A stretch of DNA of 64,000 nucleotides. Source: Uranotaenia lowii (taxonomy: Eukaryota > Arthropoda > Insecta > Diptera > Culicidae). The position numbers and the translations under genes were made by a program. Location of the stretch: assembly GCF_029784155.1 (NCBI RefSeq), contig NC_073691.1:65602839-65666838 (forward strand), in the 5' to 3' direction. The notes beneath the pieces were generated by a model. That model was not told the DNA's origin. It saw nothing but the letters and a program-made list of their open reading frames with translations, and searched no databases. This document shows positions 1-10,626 of this stretch, in pieces. How positions within the stretch are numbered: position 1 is the first letter of the stretch; each line of letters starts with the position of its first letter.

Positions 1-180
1 TTCCATTTGCTGGGTTAGTTCCCGAGTGATGCAGAAAATTGTATGGGAGCACCCTCCTCCCTTAGAAACATTTCTTGTAATCAAATACCTTTCCACACCA
101 AAATTTGTTCCATTTGCTTGATTATTTTTACAGTAATGCTGAAAATTGTAAAGGAGCACCCTCTGTCGCTATGTTTTGTG
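1..180. repeat. Decayed ~107-bp tandem repeat
   Basis: Two imperfect copies of a unit containing TTCCATTTGCT, an alternating AGTTCCCGAGT-like stretch and GGAGCACCCTC lie about 107 bp apart. The same wording (ATTTGCTTGATCAGTTCTCGAG, AGAAACATTCCTCGTATCC) returns around 1180-1500, so this is a dispersed repeat with tandem structure. No coding potential is visible. Confidence 0.5.
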
Positions 181-244
181 TTAATTTTTGTTAAGACGAT
201 GTCTCGCTTTTTCGTAAAAGTATCTGGGAACGATAGGCTAGGCT

Positions 245-839
245 AGGGTTACCATATCCTGCAACGCCAAAAAGAGTACACTGAGAAAAATTTTCAAAAT
301 TGAAAAGACAAACGCCATTTATTGAAAAAACCATGATGTTTTAGGTCATTTATGATAGCAAAAATCTGCATTTTAAAAGAGATTTTTCAATGGCGCCATT
401 TCTTTATTCTTTAATAACATAATTGCTGAATGGTGCGCTTTTAATTTGTGCACTCTGCATTTAAACAAGTTATTGCTATGCATATTGCCTAGTGTCCGTT
501 AATCATTGCATACTCAAAGGCGCTTATTTTGATTGAAAAATCTCGATTGAAACTGTGAATGTACTCGTGATTCCTTCCATTGATAGCCATCCTTTTAAAC
601 ATTCAACAAAAGAAGCAATACTAAAGAATTTTGCAACGAATGCATTAAAAGTTTGATCTCTTGTATTTATAAGAATACAACCTTCATGAAAAATAGTAAA
701 TTTATATGAGAAAATGTTATTGAATTCCTTTCATAAAAAAAAGAGTACATTTCGTGAAATTTCACAAAAAGAAGAGTACGCTCATTCATTAATCGAAAAA
801 GAGTACATGTGCTCTTAAAAGAGTACGTATGGTATCCCT
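245..839. mobile_element. 595-bp MITE-like element with AGGGTTACCATA ends
   Basis: The left end reads AGGGTTACCATA and the right end is its inverse with one mismatch (TATGGTATCCCT). Both sides are flanked by AGGCT, a plausible 5-bp target duplication, although the flank is itself a short GGCTA repeat, so the duplication size is uncertain. AAAAAGAGTAC-like motifs recur at both subterminal regions in the same orientation. No transposase frame is present, so the element is non-autonomous. The superfamily cannot be fixed from the sequence alone. Confidence 0.6.
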
Positions 840-844
840 AGGCT

Positions 845-2321
845 AGGCACAGTTTGTTTGTTTGGATATCTTTCCGTTGCTTTTCCTACCCCACTGCTGA
901 TACCTGAAGCTCTGAAGCACATACATTTTTTACCAAAAAAAATTCATTTCATCAAATAACAAAACGACTACAAATAACTAATAAAAGTATATTTTACAGA
1001 AAAGTAGAAGTTTTACGACCAACCTCGTTCAGCACGTGCAACGATAGATGTAGAAAGTATTAATCTGAAACATAGAGGAACTGGGCAAAAAATGCGCAGA
1101 GCAAGCAAAATGCCTCAACATAGTATTGCAAAAATCTTACAGTTATTAACACTTCTGTTTCAGTTACACATTTATGCGTTACCCTCCCATGCCAGCTTGA
1201 TTAGTTCTCCAGTTTTGTAAAAAATTGTAAGGTATGCCCCCTCCCCCCTTCGTATTTTTTCCACTGGAAGAAGAGAGGAGAGCCAAACATTTTTAGAAAC
1301 ATTCCTCGTATCCAAGTACCCCTCATGCCAAGTATGGTATGATTTGCTTGATCAGTTCTCGAGTTAAATATGAAGACTTTTTACTTTTATATGAGATATC
1401 ACCTCCTTCCAAGAAAAGGGAGGGGTCCGAAACCAATAAAGAAACCTTCTCTGGCCTACAATACCCTCATCTGCCAAGTTTCACACAAATCTGTTGATTA
1501 TTTTACGAGTTTATAAACAGACAGGCAGACAGCAATTCATTTTTTTCTAGCATATTTCTAATGAATCATATTTGAATGAAAATAAAAATACTTTAATTTA
1601 TCGTGTGTGCAAAGATAAACACCGCTATTCAATCATAATTGACTTTTGGCAGCTTAATCCCTCTATTCCGCTGAAAATAGTTCAAACAGTTTTTATAGTT
1701 TTTATTGTTTAAATAGCGTACGACATCTGACAATTATTTTTTCGAGTTTTATCATCGCTAGTTCAATTTTTAAAGCATTTAAATTGTCGAAAGTCTTTTA
1801 CAGCCCTGAATTATCTTTAAAATATATATATTTCCGGCATATCAACATAACAAATTCGTCAAAATGACGGGCTATCGTAAAGATAGGTATAACACATAGG
1901 AAAATCCTTTATTGGGAAGCTTTAGGAAAGATTCACTACTCAAGAATGCTTATCTTGCTAAATAATTAAAATATGTTAAAATATCCTAGATATTTATTTT
2001 ATTTATTTTATTTTGTCGATTACGGCCTACGATAACTCAATATCACACAGACTGATTTTCTCTTAATCTACGCTTAAAACTATTCTTACTTATATTTAGG
2101 TCGAAACATGAATACACTTGGTTGAAAGGCTTACAAGATTAAGGTTTTATAGTTTGCCAAATAAAATTCCTAACCCGTGAAAATGAGTGCCTCCCCAAAA
2201 ACAAAGTGCACAATAAATAAGGTTGTATTAAAAAAAAACTTATATATGCTTGACTCCCAAAATGTGAGCCGTTTTCTCTGAGATATCAGAAAACGAAATG
2301 CGCTTATTTCGTGCTTATGTG
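845..2321. other. Noncoding AT-rich stretch
   Basis: No credible gene is visible. Decayed copies of the repeat seen at the window start lie at about 1180-1530, recognisable by their recurring pyrimidine-rich tracts and CTCGAGTT/TTTGCTTGAT words. The rest shows nothing recognisable up to the target duplication at 2322-2326. Confidence 0.5.
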
Positions 2322-2326
2322 GTAGT

Positions 2327-2566
2327 TGTAGGGATGAGATGAAGAATATACAGAAAATAAATCAAATTTAATTAGGAATAAAATAAAATAATAGTTGTAT
2401 TCGGCAACACTGTAGATGAATTGAATAAAATAAATTTCTATGAGAACATTTGCTATTTTGGCAGCACTTGACAAACAAACAAAACAAAGTCAGTCATTGA
2501 TCTATTCTTGCGAGCGACAGACGTGTTTAGGTGAATCTCTGAAGTGAGATTCGTAAAATCACGACA
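2327..2566 (+). repeat. 5' LTR (240 bp)
   Basis: It begins TG and ends CA, the canonical LTR ends, and has the same length as the 3' copy at 10382-10621. Differences from that copy are an A/G at the CAGAAAAT/CAGGAAAT word and a G/A at TTGCGAGC/TTGCAAGC. It holds AATAAA-rich sequence in its first half and an Inr-DPE core promoter in its second half. Confidence 0.9.
2490..2524 (+). promoter_or_regulatory. Inr + DPE core promoter in 5' LTR
   Basis: TCAGTC at 2490-2495 fits the arthropod initiator TCAKTY. Counting its A (2492) as +1, positions +28 to +33 (2519-2524) read AGACGT, an exact match to the downstream promoter element RGWYVT at the required spacing, followed by G as in RGWCGTG. No TATA box is evident. 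Transcription would start in the LTR and run into the satellite. Activity is inferred. Confidence 0.65.
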
Positions 2567-2567
2567 A

Positions 2568-2584
2568 TGGCGTGGTTGGTAGAG
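2568..2584 (+). promoter_or_regulatory. Primer-binding-site-like sequence
   Basis: One base after the 5' LTR the sequence reads TGGCGTGGTTGGTAGAG. A TGG start pairs with the CCA end of a tRNA. TGGCG plus the downstream GGTAG resembles the primer sites of insect gypsy-group elements primed by tRNA-Ser. The tRNA identity is inference and needs matching to the host tRNA set. Confidence 0.6.
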
Positions 2585-2596
2585 TAAGCAAAAATA

Positions 2597-5500
2597 GCGC
2601 AGATATTTAAGGCTGCTGCTGCTGATTGTTTTGATTTGGCCTTCCGGTGGAAATAAGACGGAATTGCCCCTGAAAAGCGCAGATATTTAAGGCTGCTGCT
2701 GCTGATTGTTTTGATTTGGCCTTCCGGTGGAAATAAGACGGAATTGCCCCTGAAAAGCGCAGATATTTAAGGCTGCTGCTGCTGATTGTTTTGATTTGGC
2801 CTTCCGGTGGAAATAAGACGGAATTGCCCCTGAAAAGCGCAGATATTTAAGGCTGCTGCTGCTGATTGTTTTGATTTGGCCTTCCGGTGGAAATAAGACG
2901 GAATTACCCTTGAAAAGCGCAGATATTTAAGGCTGCTGCTGCTGATTGTTTTGATTTGGCCTTCCGGTGGAAATAAGACGGAATTGCCCCTGAAAAGCGC
3001 AGATATTTAAGGCTGCTGCTGCTGATTGTTTTGATTAGGCCTTCCGGTGGAAATAAGACGGAATTGCCCCTGAAAAGCGCAGATATTTAAGGCTGCTGCT
3101 GATGATTGATTTGATTTGGCCTTCCGGTGGAAATAAGACGGAATTGCCCCTGAAAAGCGCAGATATTTAAGGCTGCTGCTGCTGATTGTTTTGATTTGTC
3201 CTTCCGGTGGAAATAAGACGGAATTGCTCCTGAAAAGCGCTGATATTTGAGGCTGCTGCTGCTGATTGTTTCGATTTGGCCTTCCGGTGGAAATAAGCCG
3301 GAATTGCCCCTGAAAAGCGCAAATATTTAAGGCTGCTGCTGCTGATTGTTTTGATTTGGCCTTCCGGTGGAAATAAGACGGAATTGCCACTGAAAAACGC
3401 AGATATTTAAGGCTGCTGCTGTTGATTGTTTTTATTTGGCCTTCCGGTGGAAACAAGACGGAATTGCCACTGAAAAACGCAGATATTTAAGGCTGCTGCT
3501 GCTGATTGTTTTGATTTGGCCTTCCGGTGGAAATAAGACGGAATTGCCACTGAAAAGCGCTGATATTTAAGGCTGCTGCTGTTGATTGTTTTGATTTGGC
3601 CTTCCGGTGGAAATAAGACGGAATTGCCACTGAAAAACGCAGATATTTAAGGCTGCTGCTGCTGATTGTTTTGATTTGGCCTTCCGGTGGAAATAAGACG
3701 GAATTGCCCCTGAAAAGCGCAGATATTTAAGGCTGTTGCTGCTGATTGTTTTGATTTGGCCTTCCGGTGGAAATAAGACGGAATTGCCCCTGAAAAGCGC
3801 AGATATTTAAGGCTGCTGCTGCTGATTGTTTTGATTTGGCCTTCCGGTGGAAATAAGACGGAATTGCCCCTGAAAAGCGCAGATATTTAAGGCTGCTGCT
3901 GCTGATTGTTTTGATTTGGCCTTCCGGTGGAAATAAGACGGAATTGCCCCTGAAAAGCGCAGATATTTAAGGCTGCTGCTGCTGATTGTTTTGATTTGGC
4001 CTTCCGGTGGAAATAAGACGGAATTGCCCCTGAAAAGCGCAGATATTTAAGGCTGCTGCTGCTGATTGTTTTGATTTGGCCTTCCGGTGGAAATAAGACG
4101 GAATTGCCCCTGAAAAGCGCAGATATTTAAGGCTGCTGCTGCTGATTGTTTTGATTTGGCCTTCCGGTGGAAATAAGACGGAATTGCCCCTGAAAAACGC
4201 AGATATTTAAGGCTGCTGCTGCTGATTGTTTTGATTTGGCCTTCCGGTGGAAATAAGACGGAATTGCCCCTGAAAAGCGCAGATATTTAAGGCTGCTGCT
4301 GCTGATTGTTTTGATTTGGCCTTCCGGTGGAAATAAGACGGAATTGCCCCTGAAAAGCGCAGATATTTAAGGCTGCTGCTGCTGATTGTTTTGATTTGGC
4401 CTTCCGGTGGAAATAAGACGGAATTGCCCCTGAAAAGCGCAGATATTTAAGGCTGCTGCTGCTGATTGTTTTGATTTGGCCTTCCGGTGGAAATAAGACG
4501 GAATTGCTCCTGAAAAGCGCAGATATTTGAGGCTGCTGCTGCTGATTGTTTTGATTTGGCCTTCCGGTGGAAATAAGACGGAATTGCCCCTGAAAAGCGC
4601 AGATATTTAAGGCTGCTGCTGCTGATTGTTTTGATTTGGCCTTCCGGTGGAAATAAGACGGAATTGCCCCTGAAAAGCGCAGATATTTAAGGCTGCTGCT
4701 GCTGATTGTTTTGATTTGGCCTTCCGGTGGAAATAAGACGGAATTGCCCCTGAAAAGCGCAGATATTTAAGGCTGCTGCTGCTGATTGTTTTGATTTGGC
4801 CTTCCGGTGGAAATAAGACGGAATTGCCCCTGAAAAGCGCAGATATTTAAGGCTGCTGCTGCTGATTGTTTTGATTTGGCCTTCCGGTGGAAATAAGACG
4901 GAATTGCCCCTGAAAAGCGCAGATATTTAAGGCTGCTTTCCGATGGAAATAAGACGGAATTGCCGTTAAAAGCGCAGATATTTAAGGCTGCTGCTGCTGA
5001 TTGTTTTGATTTGGCCTTCCGGTGGAAATAAGACGGAATTGCCACTGAAAAGCGCAGATATTTAAGGCTGCTGCTGATTGTTTTGATTTGGCCTTCCGGT
5101 GGAAATAAGACGGAATTGCCACTGAAAAACGCAGATATTTAAGGCTGCTGCTGCTGATTGTTTTGATTTGGCCTTCCGGTGGAAATAAGACGGAATTGTC
5201 CCTGAAAAGCGCAGATATTTAAGGCTGCTGCTGCTGATTGTTTTGATATGGCCTTCCGGTGGAAATAAGACGGAATTGCCCCTGAAAAGCGCAGATATTT
5301 AAGGCTGCTGCTGCTGATTGTTTTGATTTGGCCTTCCGGTGGAAATAAGACGGAATTGCCCCTGAAAAGCGCAGATATTTAAGGCTGCTGCTGCTGATTG
5401 TTTTGATTTGGCCTTCCGGTGGAAATAAGACGGAATTGTCCCTGAAAAGCGCAGATATTTAAGGCTGCTGCTGCTGATTGTTTTGATTTGGCCTTCCGGT

Positions 5501-8500
5501 GGAAATAAGACGGAATTGCCCCTGAAAAGCGCAGATATTTAAGGCTGCTGCTGCTGATTGTTTTGATTTGGCCTTCCGGTGGAAATAAGACGGAATTGCC
5601 CCTGAAAAGCGCAGATATTTAAGGCTGCTGCTGCTGATTGTTTTGATTTGGCCTTCCGGTGGAAATAAGACGGAATTGCCCCTGAAAAACGCAGATATTT
5701 AAGGCTGCTGCTGCTGATTGTTTTGATTTGGCCTTCCGGTGGAAATAAGACGGAATTGCCCCTGAAAAGCGCAGATATTTAAGGCTGCTGCTGCTGATTG
5801 TTTTGATTTGGCCTTCCGGTGGAAATAAGACGGAATTGCCCCTGAAAAGCGCAGATATTTAAGGCTGCTGCTGCTGATTGTTTTGATTTGGCCTTCCGGT
5901 GGAAATAAGACGGAATTGCCCCTGAAAAGCGCAGATATTTAAGGCTGCTGCTGCTGATTGTTTTGATTTGGCCTTCCGGTGGAAATAAGACGGAATTGCT
6001 CCTGAAAAGCGCAGATATTTGAGGCTGCTGCTGCTGATTGTTTTGATTTGGCCTTCCGGTGGAAATAAGACGGAATTGCCCCTGAAAAGCGCAGATATTT
6101 AAGGCTGCTGCTGCTGATTGTTTTGATTTGGCCTTCCGGTGGAAATAAGACGGAATTGCCCCTGAAAAGCGCAGATATTTAAGGCTGCTGCTGCTGATTG
6201 TTTTGATTTGGCCTTCCGGTGGAAATAAGACGGAATTGCCCCTGAAAAGCGCAGATATTTAAGGCTGCTTTCCGATGGAAATAAGACGGAATTGCCGTTA
6301 AAAGCGCAGATATTTAAGGCTGCTGCTGCTGATTGTTTTGATTTGGCCTTCCGGTGGAAATAAGACGGAATTGCCACTGAAAAGCGCAGATATTTAAGGC
6401 TGCTGCTGATTGTTTTGATTTGGCCTTCCGGTGGAAATAAGACGGAATTGCCACTGAAAAACGCAGATATTTAAGGCTGCTGCTGCTGATTGTTTTGATT
6501 TGGCCTTCCGGTGGAAATAAGACGGAATTGTCCCTGAAAAGCGCAGATATTTAAGGCTGCTGCTGCTGATTGTTTTGATATGGCCTTCCGGTGGAAATAA
6601 GACGGAATTGCCCCTGAAAAGCGCAGATATTTAAGGCTGCTGCTGCTGATTGTTTTGATTTGGCCTTCCGGTGGAAATAAGACGGAATTGCCCCTGAAAA
6701 GCGCAGATATTTAAGGCTGCTGCTGCTGATTGTTTTGATTTGGCCTTCCGGTGGAAATAAGACGGAATTGCCCCTGAAAAGCGCAGATATTTAAGGCTGC
6801 TTTCCGATGGAAATAAGACGGAATTGCCGTTAAAAGCGCAGATATTTAAGGCTGCTGCTGCTGATTGTTTTGATTTGGCCTTCCGGTGGAAATAAGACGG
6901 AATTGCCACTGAAAAGCGCAGATATTTAAGGCTGCTGCTGATTGTTTTGATTTGGCCTTCCGGTGGAAATAAGACGGAATTGCCACTGAAAAACGCAGAT
7001 ATTTAAGGCTGCTGCTGCTGATTGTTTTGATTTGGCCTTCCGGTGGAAATAAGACGGAATTGTCCCTGAAAAGCGCAGATATTTAAGGCTGCTGCTGCTG
7101 ATTGTTTTGATATGGCCTTCCGGTGGAAATAAGACGGAATTGCCCCTGAAAAGCGCAGATATTTAAGGCTGCTGCTGCTGATTGTTTTGATTTGGCCTTC
7201 CGGTGGAAATAAGACGGAATTGCCCCTGAAAAGCGCAGATATTTAAGGCTGCTGCTGCTGATTGTTTTGATTTGGCCTTCCGGTGGAAATAAGACGGAAT
7301 TGTCCCTGAAAAGCGCAGATATTTAAGGCTGCTGCTGCTGATTGTTTTGATTTGGCCTTCCGGTGGAAATAAGACGGAATTGCCCCTGAAAAGCGCAGAT
7401 ATTTAAGGCTGCTGCTGCTGATTGTTTTGATTTGGCCTTCCGGTGGAAATAAGACGGAATTGCCCCTGAAAAGCGCAGATATTTAAGGCTGCTGCTGCTG
7501 ATTGTTTTGATTTGGCCTTCCGGTGGAAATAAGACGGAATTGCCCCTGAAAAACGCAGATATTTAAGGCTGCTGCTGCTGATTGTTTTGATTTGGCCTTC
7601 CGGTGGAAATAAGACGGAATTGCCCCTGAAAAGCGCAGATATTTAAGGCTGCTGCTGCTGATTGTTTTGATTTGGCCTTCCGGTGGAAATAAGACGGAAT
7701 TGCCCCTGAAAAGCGCAGATATTTAAGGCTGCTGCTGCTGATTGTTTTGATTTGGCCTTCCGGTGGAAATAAGACGGAATTGCCCCTGAAAAGCGCAGAT
7801 ATTTAAGGCTGCTGCTGCTGATTGTTTTGATTTGGCCTTCCGGTGGAAATAAGACGGAATTGCTCCTGAAAAGCGCAGATATTTGAGGCTGCTGCTGCTG
7901 ATTGTTTTGATTTGGCCTTCCGGTGGAAATAAGACGGAATTGCCCCTGAAAAGCGCAGATATTTAAGGCTGCTGCTGCTGATTGTTTTGATTTGGCCTTC
8001 CGGTGGAAATAAGACGGAATTGCCCCTGAAAAGCGCAGATATTTAAGGCTGCTGCTGCTGATTGTTTTGATTTGGCCTTCCGGTGGAAATAAGACGGAAT
8101 TGCCCCTGAAAAGCGCAGATATTTAAGGCTGCTGCTGCTGATTGTTTTGATTTGGCCTTCCGGTGGAAATAAGACGGAATTGCCCCTGAAAAGCGCAGAT
8201 ATTTAAGGCTGCTGCTGCTGATTGTTTTGATTTGGCCTTCCGGTGGAAATAAGACGGAATTGCCCCTGAAAAGCGCAGATATTTAAGGCTGCTTTCCGAT
8301 GGAAATAAGACGGAATTGCCGTTAAAAGCGCAGATATTTAAGGCTGCTGCTGCTGATTGTTTTGATTTGGCCTTCCGGTGGAAATAAGACGGAATTGCCA
8401 CTGAAAAGCGCAGATATTTAAGGCTGCTGCTGATTGTTTTGATTTGGCCTTCCGGTGGAAATAAGACGGAATTGCCACTGAAAAACGCAGATATTTAAGG

Positions 8501-9850
8501 CTGCTGCTGCTGATTGTTTTGATTTGGCCTTCCGGTGGAAATAAGACGGAATTGTCCCTGAAAAGCGCAGATATTTAAGGCTGCTGCTGCTGATTGTTTT
8601 GATATGGCCTTCCGGTGGAAATAAGACGGAATTGCCCCTGAAAAGCGCAGATATTTAAGGCTGCTGCTGCTGATTGTTTTGATTTGGCCTTCCGGTGGAA
8701 ATAAGACGGAATTGCCCCTGAAAAGCGCAGATATTTAAGGCTGCTGCTGCTGATTGTTTTGATTTGGCCTTCCGGTGGAAATAAGACGGAATTGTCCCTG
8801 AAAAGCGCAGATATTTAAGGCTGCTGCTGCTGATTGTTTTGATTTGGCCTTCCGGTGGAAATAAGACGGAATTGCTCCTGAAAAGCGCAGATATTTGAGG
8901 CTGCTGCTGCTGATTGTTTTGATTTGGCCTTCCGGTGGAAATAAGACGGAATTGCCCCTGAAAAGCGCAGATATTTAAGGCTGCTGCTGCTGATTGTTTT
9001 GATTTGGCCTTCCGGTGGAAATAAGACGGAATTGCCCCTGAAAAGCGCAGATATTTAAGGCTGCTGCTGCTGATTGTTTTGATTTGGCCTTCCGGTGGAA
9101 ATAAGACGGAATTGCTCCTGAAAAGCGCAGATATTTGAGGCTGCTGCTGCTGATTGTTTTGATTTGGCCTTCCGGTGGAAATAAGACGGAATTGCCCCTG
9201 AAAAGCGCAGATATTTAAGGCTGCTGCTGCTGATTGTTTTGATTTGGCCTTCCGGTGGAAATAAGACGGAATTGCCCCTGAAAAGCGCAGATATTTAAGG
9301 CTGCTTTCCGATGGAAATAAGACGGAATTGCCGTTAAAAGCGCAGATATTTAAGGCTGCTGCTGCTGATTGTTTTGATTTGGCCTTCCGGTGGAAATAAG
9401 ACGGAATTGCCACTGAAAAGCGCAGATATTTAAGGCTGCTGCTGATTGTTTTGATTTGGCCTTCCGGTGGAAATAAGACGGAATTGCTCCTGAAAAGCGC
9501 AGATATTTGAGGCTGCTGCTGCTGATTGTTTTGATTTGGCCTTCCGGTGGAAATAAGACGGAATTGCCCCTGAAAAGCGCAAATATTTAAGGCTGCTGCT
9601 GCTGATTGTTTTGATTTGGCCTTCCGGTGGAAATAAGATGGAATTGCCACTGAAAAACGCAGATATTTAAGGCTGCTGCTGCTGATTGTTTTGACTTGGC
9701 CTTCCGGTGGAAATAAGATGGAATTTCCCCTGAAAAGCGCAGATATTTAAGGCTGCTTTCCGATGGAAATAAGACGGAATTGCCGTTAAAAGCGCAGATA
9801 TTTAAGGCTGCTGCTGCTGATTGTTTGTTTTGAATAAGCCTTCTGGTTGG
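2597..9850. repeat. 80-bp satellite array, about 90 units
   Basis: A unit of 80 bp (GCGCAGATATTTAAGG, a run of GCT triplets, TTGATTTGGCCTTCCGGTGG, AATAAGACGGAATTG, CCCCTGAAAA) repeats head to tail. Variants include CACTGAAAAAC, TCCCTG, TGCTCCTG with ATTTGAGG, and GATATGG. The last unit decays into TTTGAATAAGCCTTCTGG at about 9825-9850. On the minus strand the unit has few stops because 80 is not divisible by 3 and each frame is sampled every 240 bp. The resulting long minus-strand frames repeat the same peptides and are not genes. The first units before about 3000 and the mid-array are highly uniform, while 3000-3700 and the 3' end are more diverged. Confidence 0.95.
4917..9791. repeat. Higher-order repeat marked by 55-bp short units
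   Basis: A shortened unit of 55 bp (GGCTGC joined directly to TTTCCGATGG, ending GCCGTTAAAA) starts at 4917, 6249, 6781, 8273, 9285 and 9737. The first five are followed by one 80-bp unit and then, for the first four, a 77-bp unit lacking one CTG and the same ordered series of variants. Distances between them are 1332, 532, 1492, 1012 and 452 bp. The value 532 equals 55+77+5x80, and the others differ from it by whole multiples of 80. This is the signature of block duplication by unequal exchange. Confidence 0.85.
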
Positions 9851-10381
9851 GCAGGCTGTTTCTTAGAATACTATCGAATTATTCCGGCTGTTGTAAACAG
9901 AGACAGAGTAACAAGGAAAGCACAGTTTGAGAAAGCTGTTGCTAAGAATGTTTTTTTGCGGATTGTTCCGGCTCTGGTAAATAAAAGCAGAGCGACAGAG
10001 AAAGCACAAAATGGGAAGGTTTTTGTGAAGAATATTTTCGAATGAAATGAAGAATATTCCAAAAAAAAAAAGATTTGAAAAGCTTTTGCAGAGAATGGAA
10101 TGTAGAATTGAGATGAGGAATATTTGGGATATAAATTTTTTTATTTAAAAAAAAACAAAAGTCGGTAAACTAAAGATTCTATTGAGAATAGAGTTGAGAA
10201 GGAATGTAGAAATGTGATGAAGGATAAGCAGAAATTAAATAAAATTTGTAGGATGGAGAATAAAGATGTGGAATATGGAATAAAAATTGAGAATATTTGG
10301 TAAATAAAATTTCGCACTAAAGAAAAAAAAACAAATGTTGACGTGTGAAAAGTTTTAATTAAGAATAGAGGTGAGAAGGAA
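9851..10381 (+). other. 3' internal region of the LTR element
   Basis: This non-satellite segment lies between the array and the 3' LTR. It contains a diverged two-copy repeat of about 84 bp (ATTCCGGCTGTTGTAAACAG... and GTTCCGGCTCTGGTAAATAA..., about 9880-10045). A 74-codon frame (9821-10045, plus) spans these copies but resembles no known protein. Further on, GAGAA.GGAATGTAG...GATGA words at about 10085, 10186 and 10365 are decayed repeats of the purine tract plus LTR start. No pol-type domain is seen. Confidence 0.6.
10361..10381 (+). promoter_or_regulatory. Polypurine tract
   Basis: The bases immediately before the 3' LTR are almost all purines, ending GAGGTGAGAAGGAA directly against the TG of the LTR. 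This is where plus-strand priming occurs in LTR elements. Two T interruptions lie in the distal part only. Confidence 0.65.
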
Positions 10382-10621
10382 TGTAGGGATGAGATGAAGA
10401 ATATACAGGAAATAAATCAAATTTAATTAGGAATAAAATAAAATAATAGTTGTATTCGGCAACACTGTAGATGAATTGAATAAAATAAATTTCTATGAGA
10501 ACATTTGCTATTTTGGCAGCACTTGACAAACAAACAAAACAAAGTCAGTCATTGATCTATTCTTGCAAGCGACAGACGTGTTTAGGTGAATCTCTGAAGT
10601 GAGATTCGTAAAATCACGACA
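10382..10621 (+). repeat. 3' LTR (240 bp)
   Basis: It matches the 5' LTR over its full length with two substitutions and is followed by the target duplication GTAGT (10622-10626). It repeats the Inr TCAGTC at 10545-10550 and the DPE AGACGT at 10574-10579 with the same spacing, so it could drive outward transcription into 10.6 kb onward. Confidence 0.9.
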
Positions 10622-10626
10622 GTAGT

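Larger units (their letters stand above)
2327..10621 (+). mobile_element. Non-coding LTR retroelement carrying a satellite array
   Basis: An 8295-bp unit is bounded by two 240-bp direct repeats that start TGTAGG, end ACGACA and differ at only two positions. The 5 bp before the first repeat (2322-2326, GTAGT) equal the 5 bp after the second (10622-10626), the size of target duplication made by LTR-element integrases. Just inside the left LTR is a TGG-initiated primer-binding-site-like sequence. Just before the right LTR is a purine-rich tract. No gag, protease, reverse transcriptase or integrase frame exists inside. About 7.25 kb of the 7.8-kb interior is an 80-bp satellite, followed by a 0.53-kb unique-looking tail. 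In structure it is a large non-autonomous LTR element (LARD/TRIM-like), presumably mobilised by an unseen partner. That it is a mobile unit is inferred from the termini. Confidence 0.85.

Noticed and set aside
3007..9650. Long minus-strand frames (up to 331 codons) in the 80-bp satellite
   Set aside because: They repeat the same few peptides because the 80-bp unit is open in most minus frames, and length is set only by the single TAA per 240 bp and its variants. No start context, domain or codon bias supports a gene.
2597..9850. CRISPR-like array
   Set aside because: Units are directly adjacent head-to-tail repeats with no unique spacers and no cas genes, and the context is eukaryotic.
2327..10621. 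Segmental duplication as an alternative for the paired 240-bp repeats
   Set aside because: The repeats begin TG, end CA and have matching 5-bp flanks plus PBS-like and PPT sequences. A random duplication would not produce that combination.
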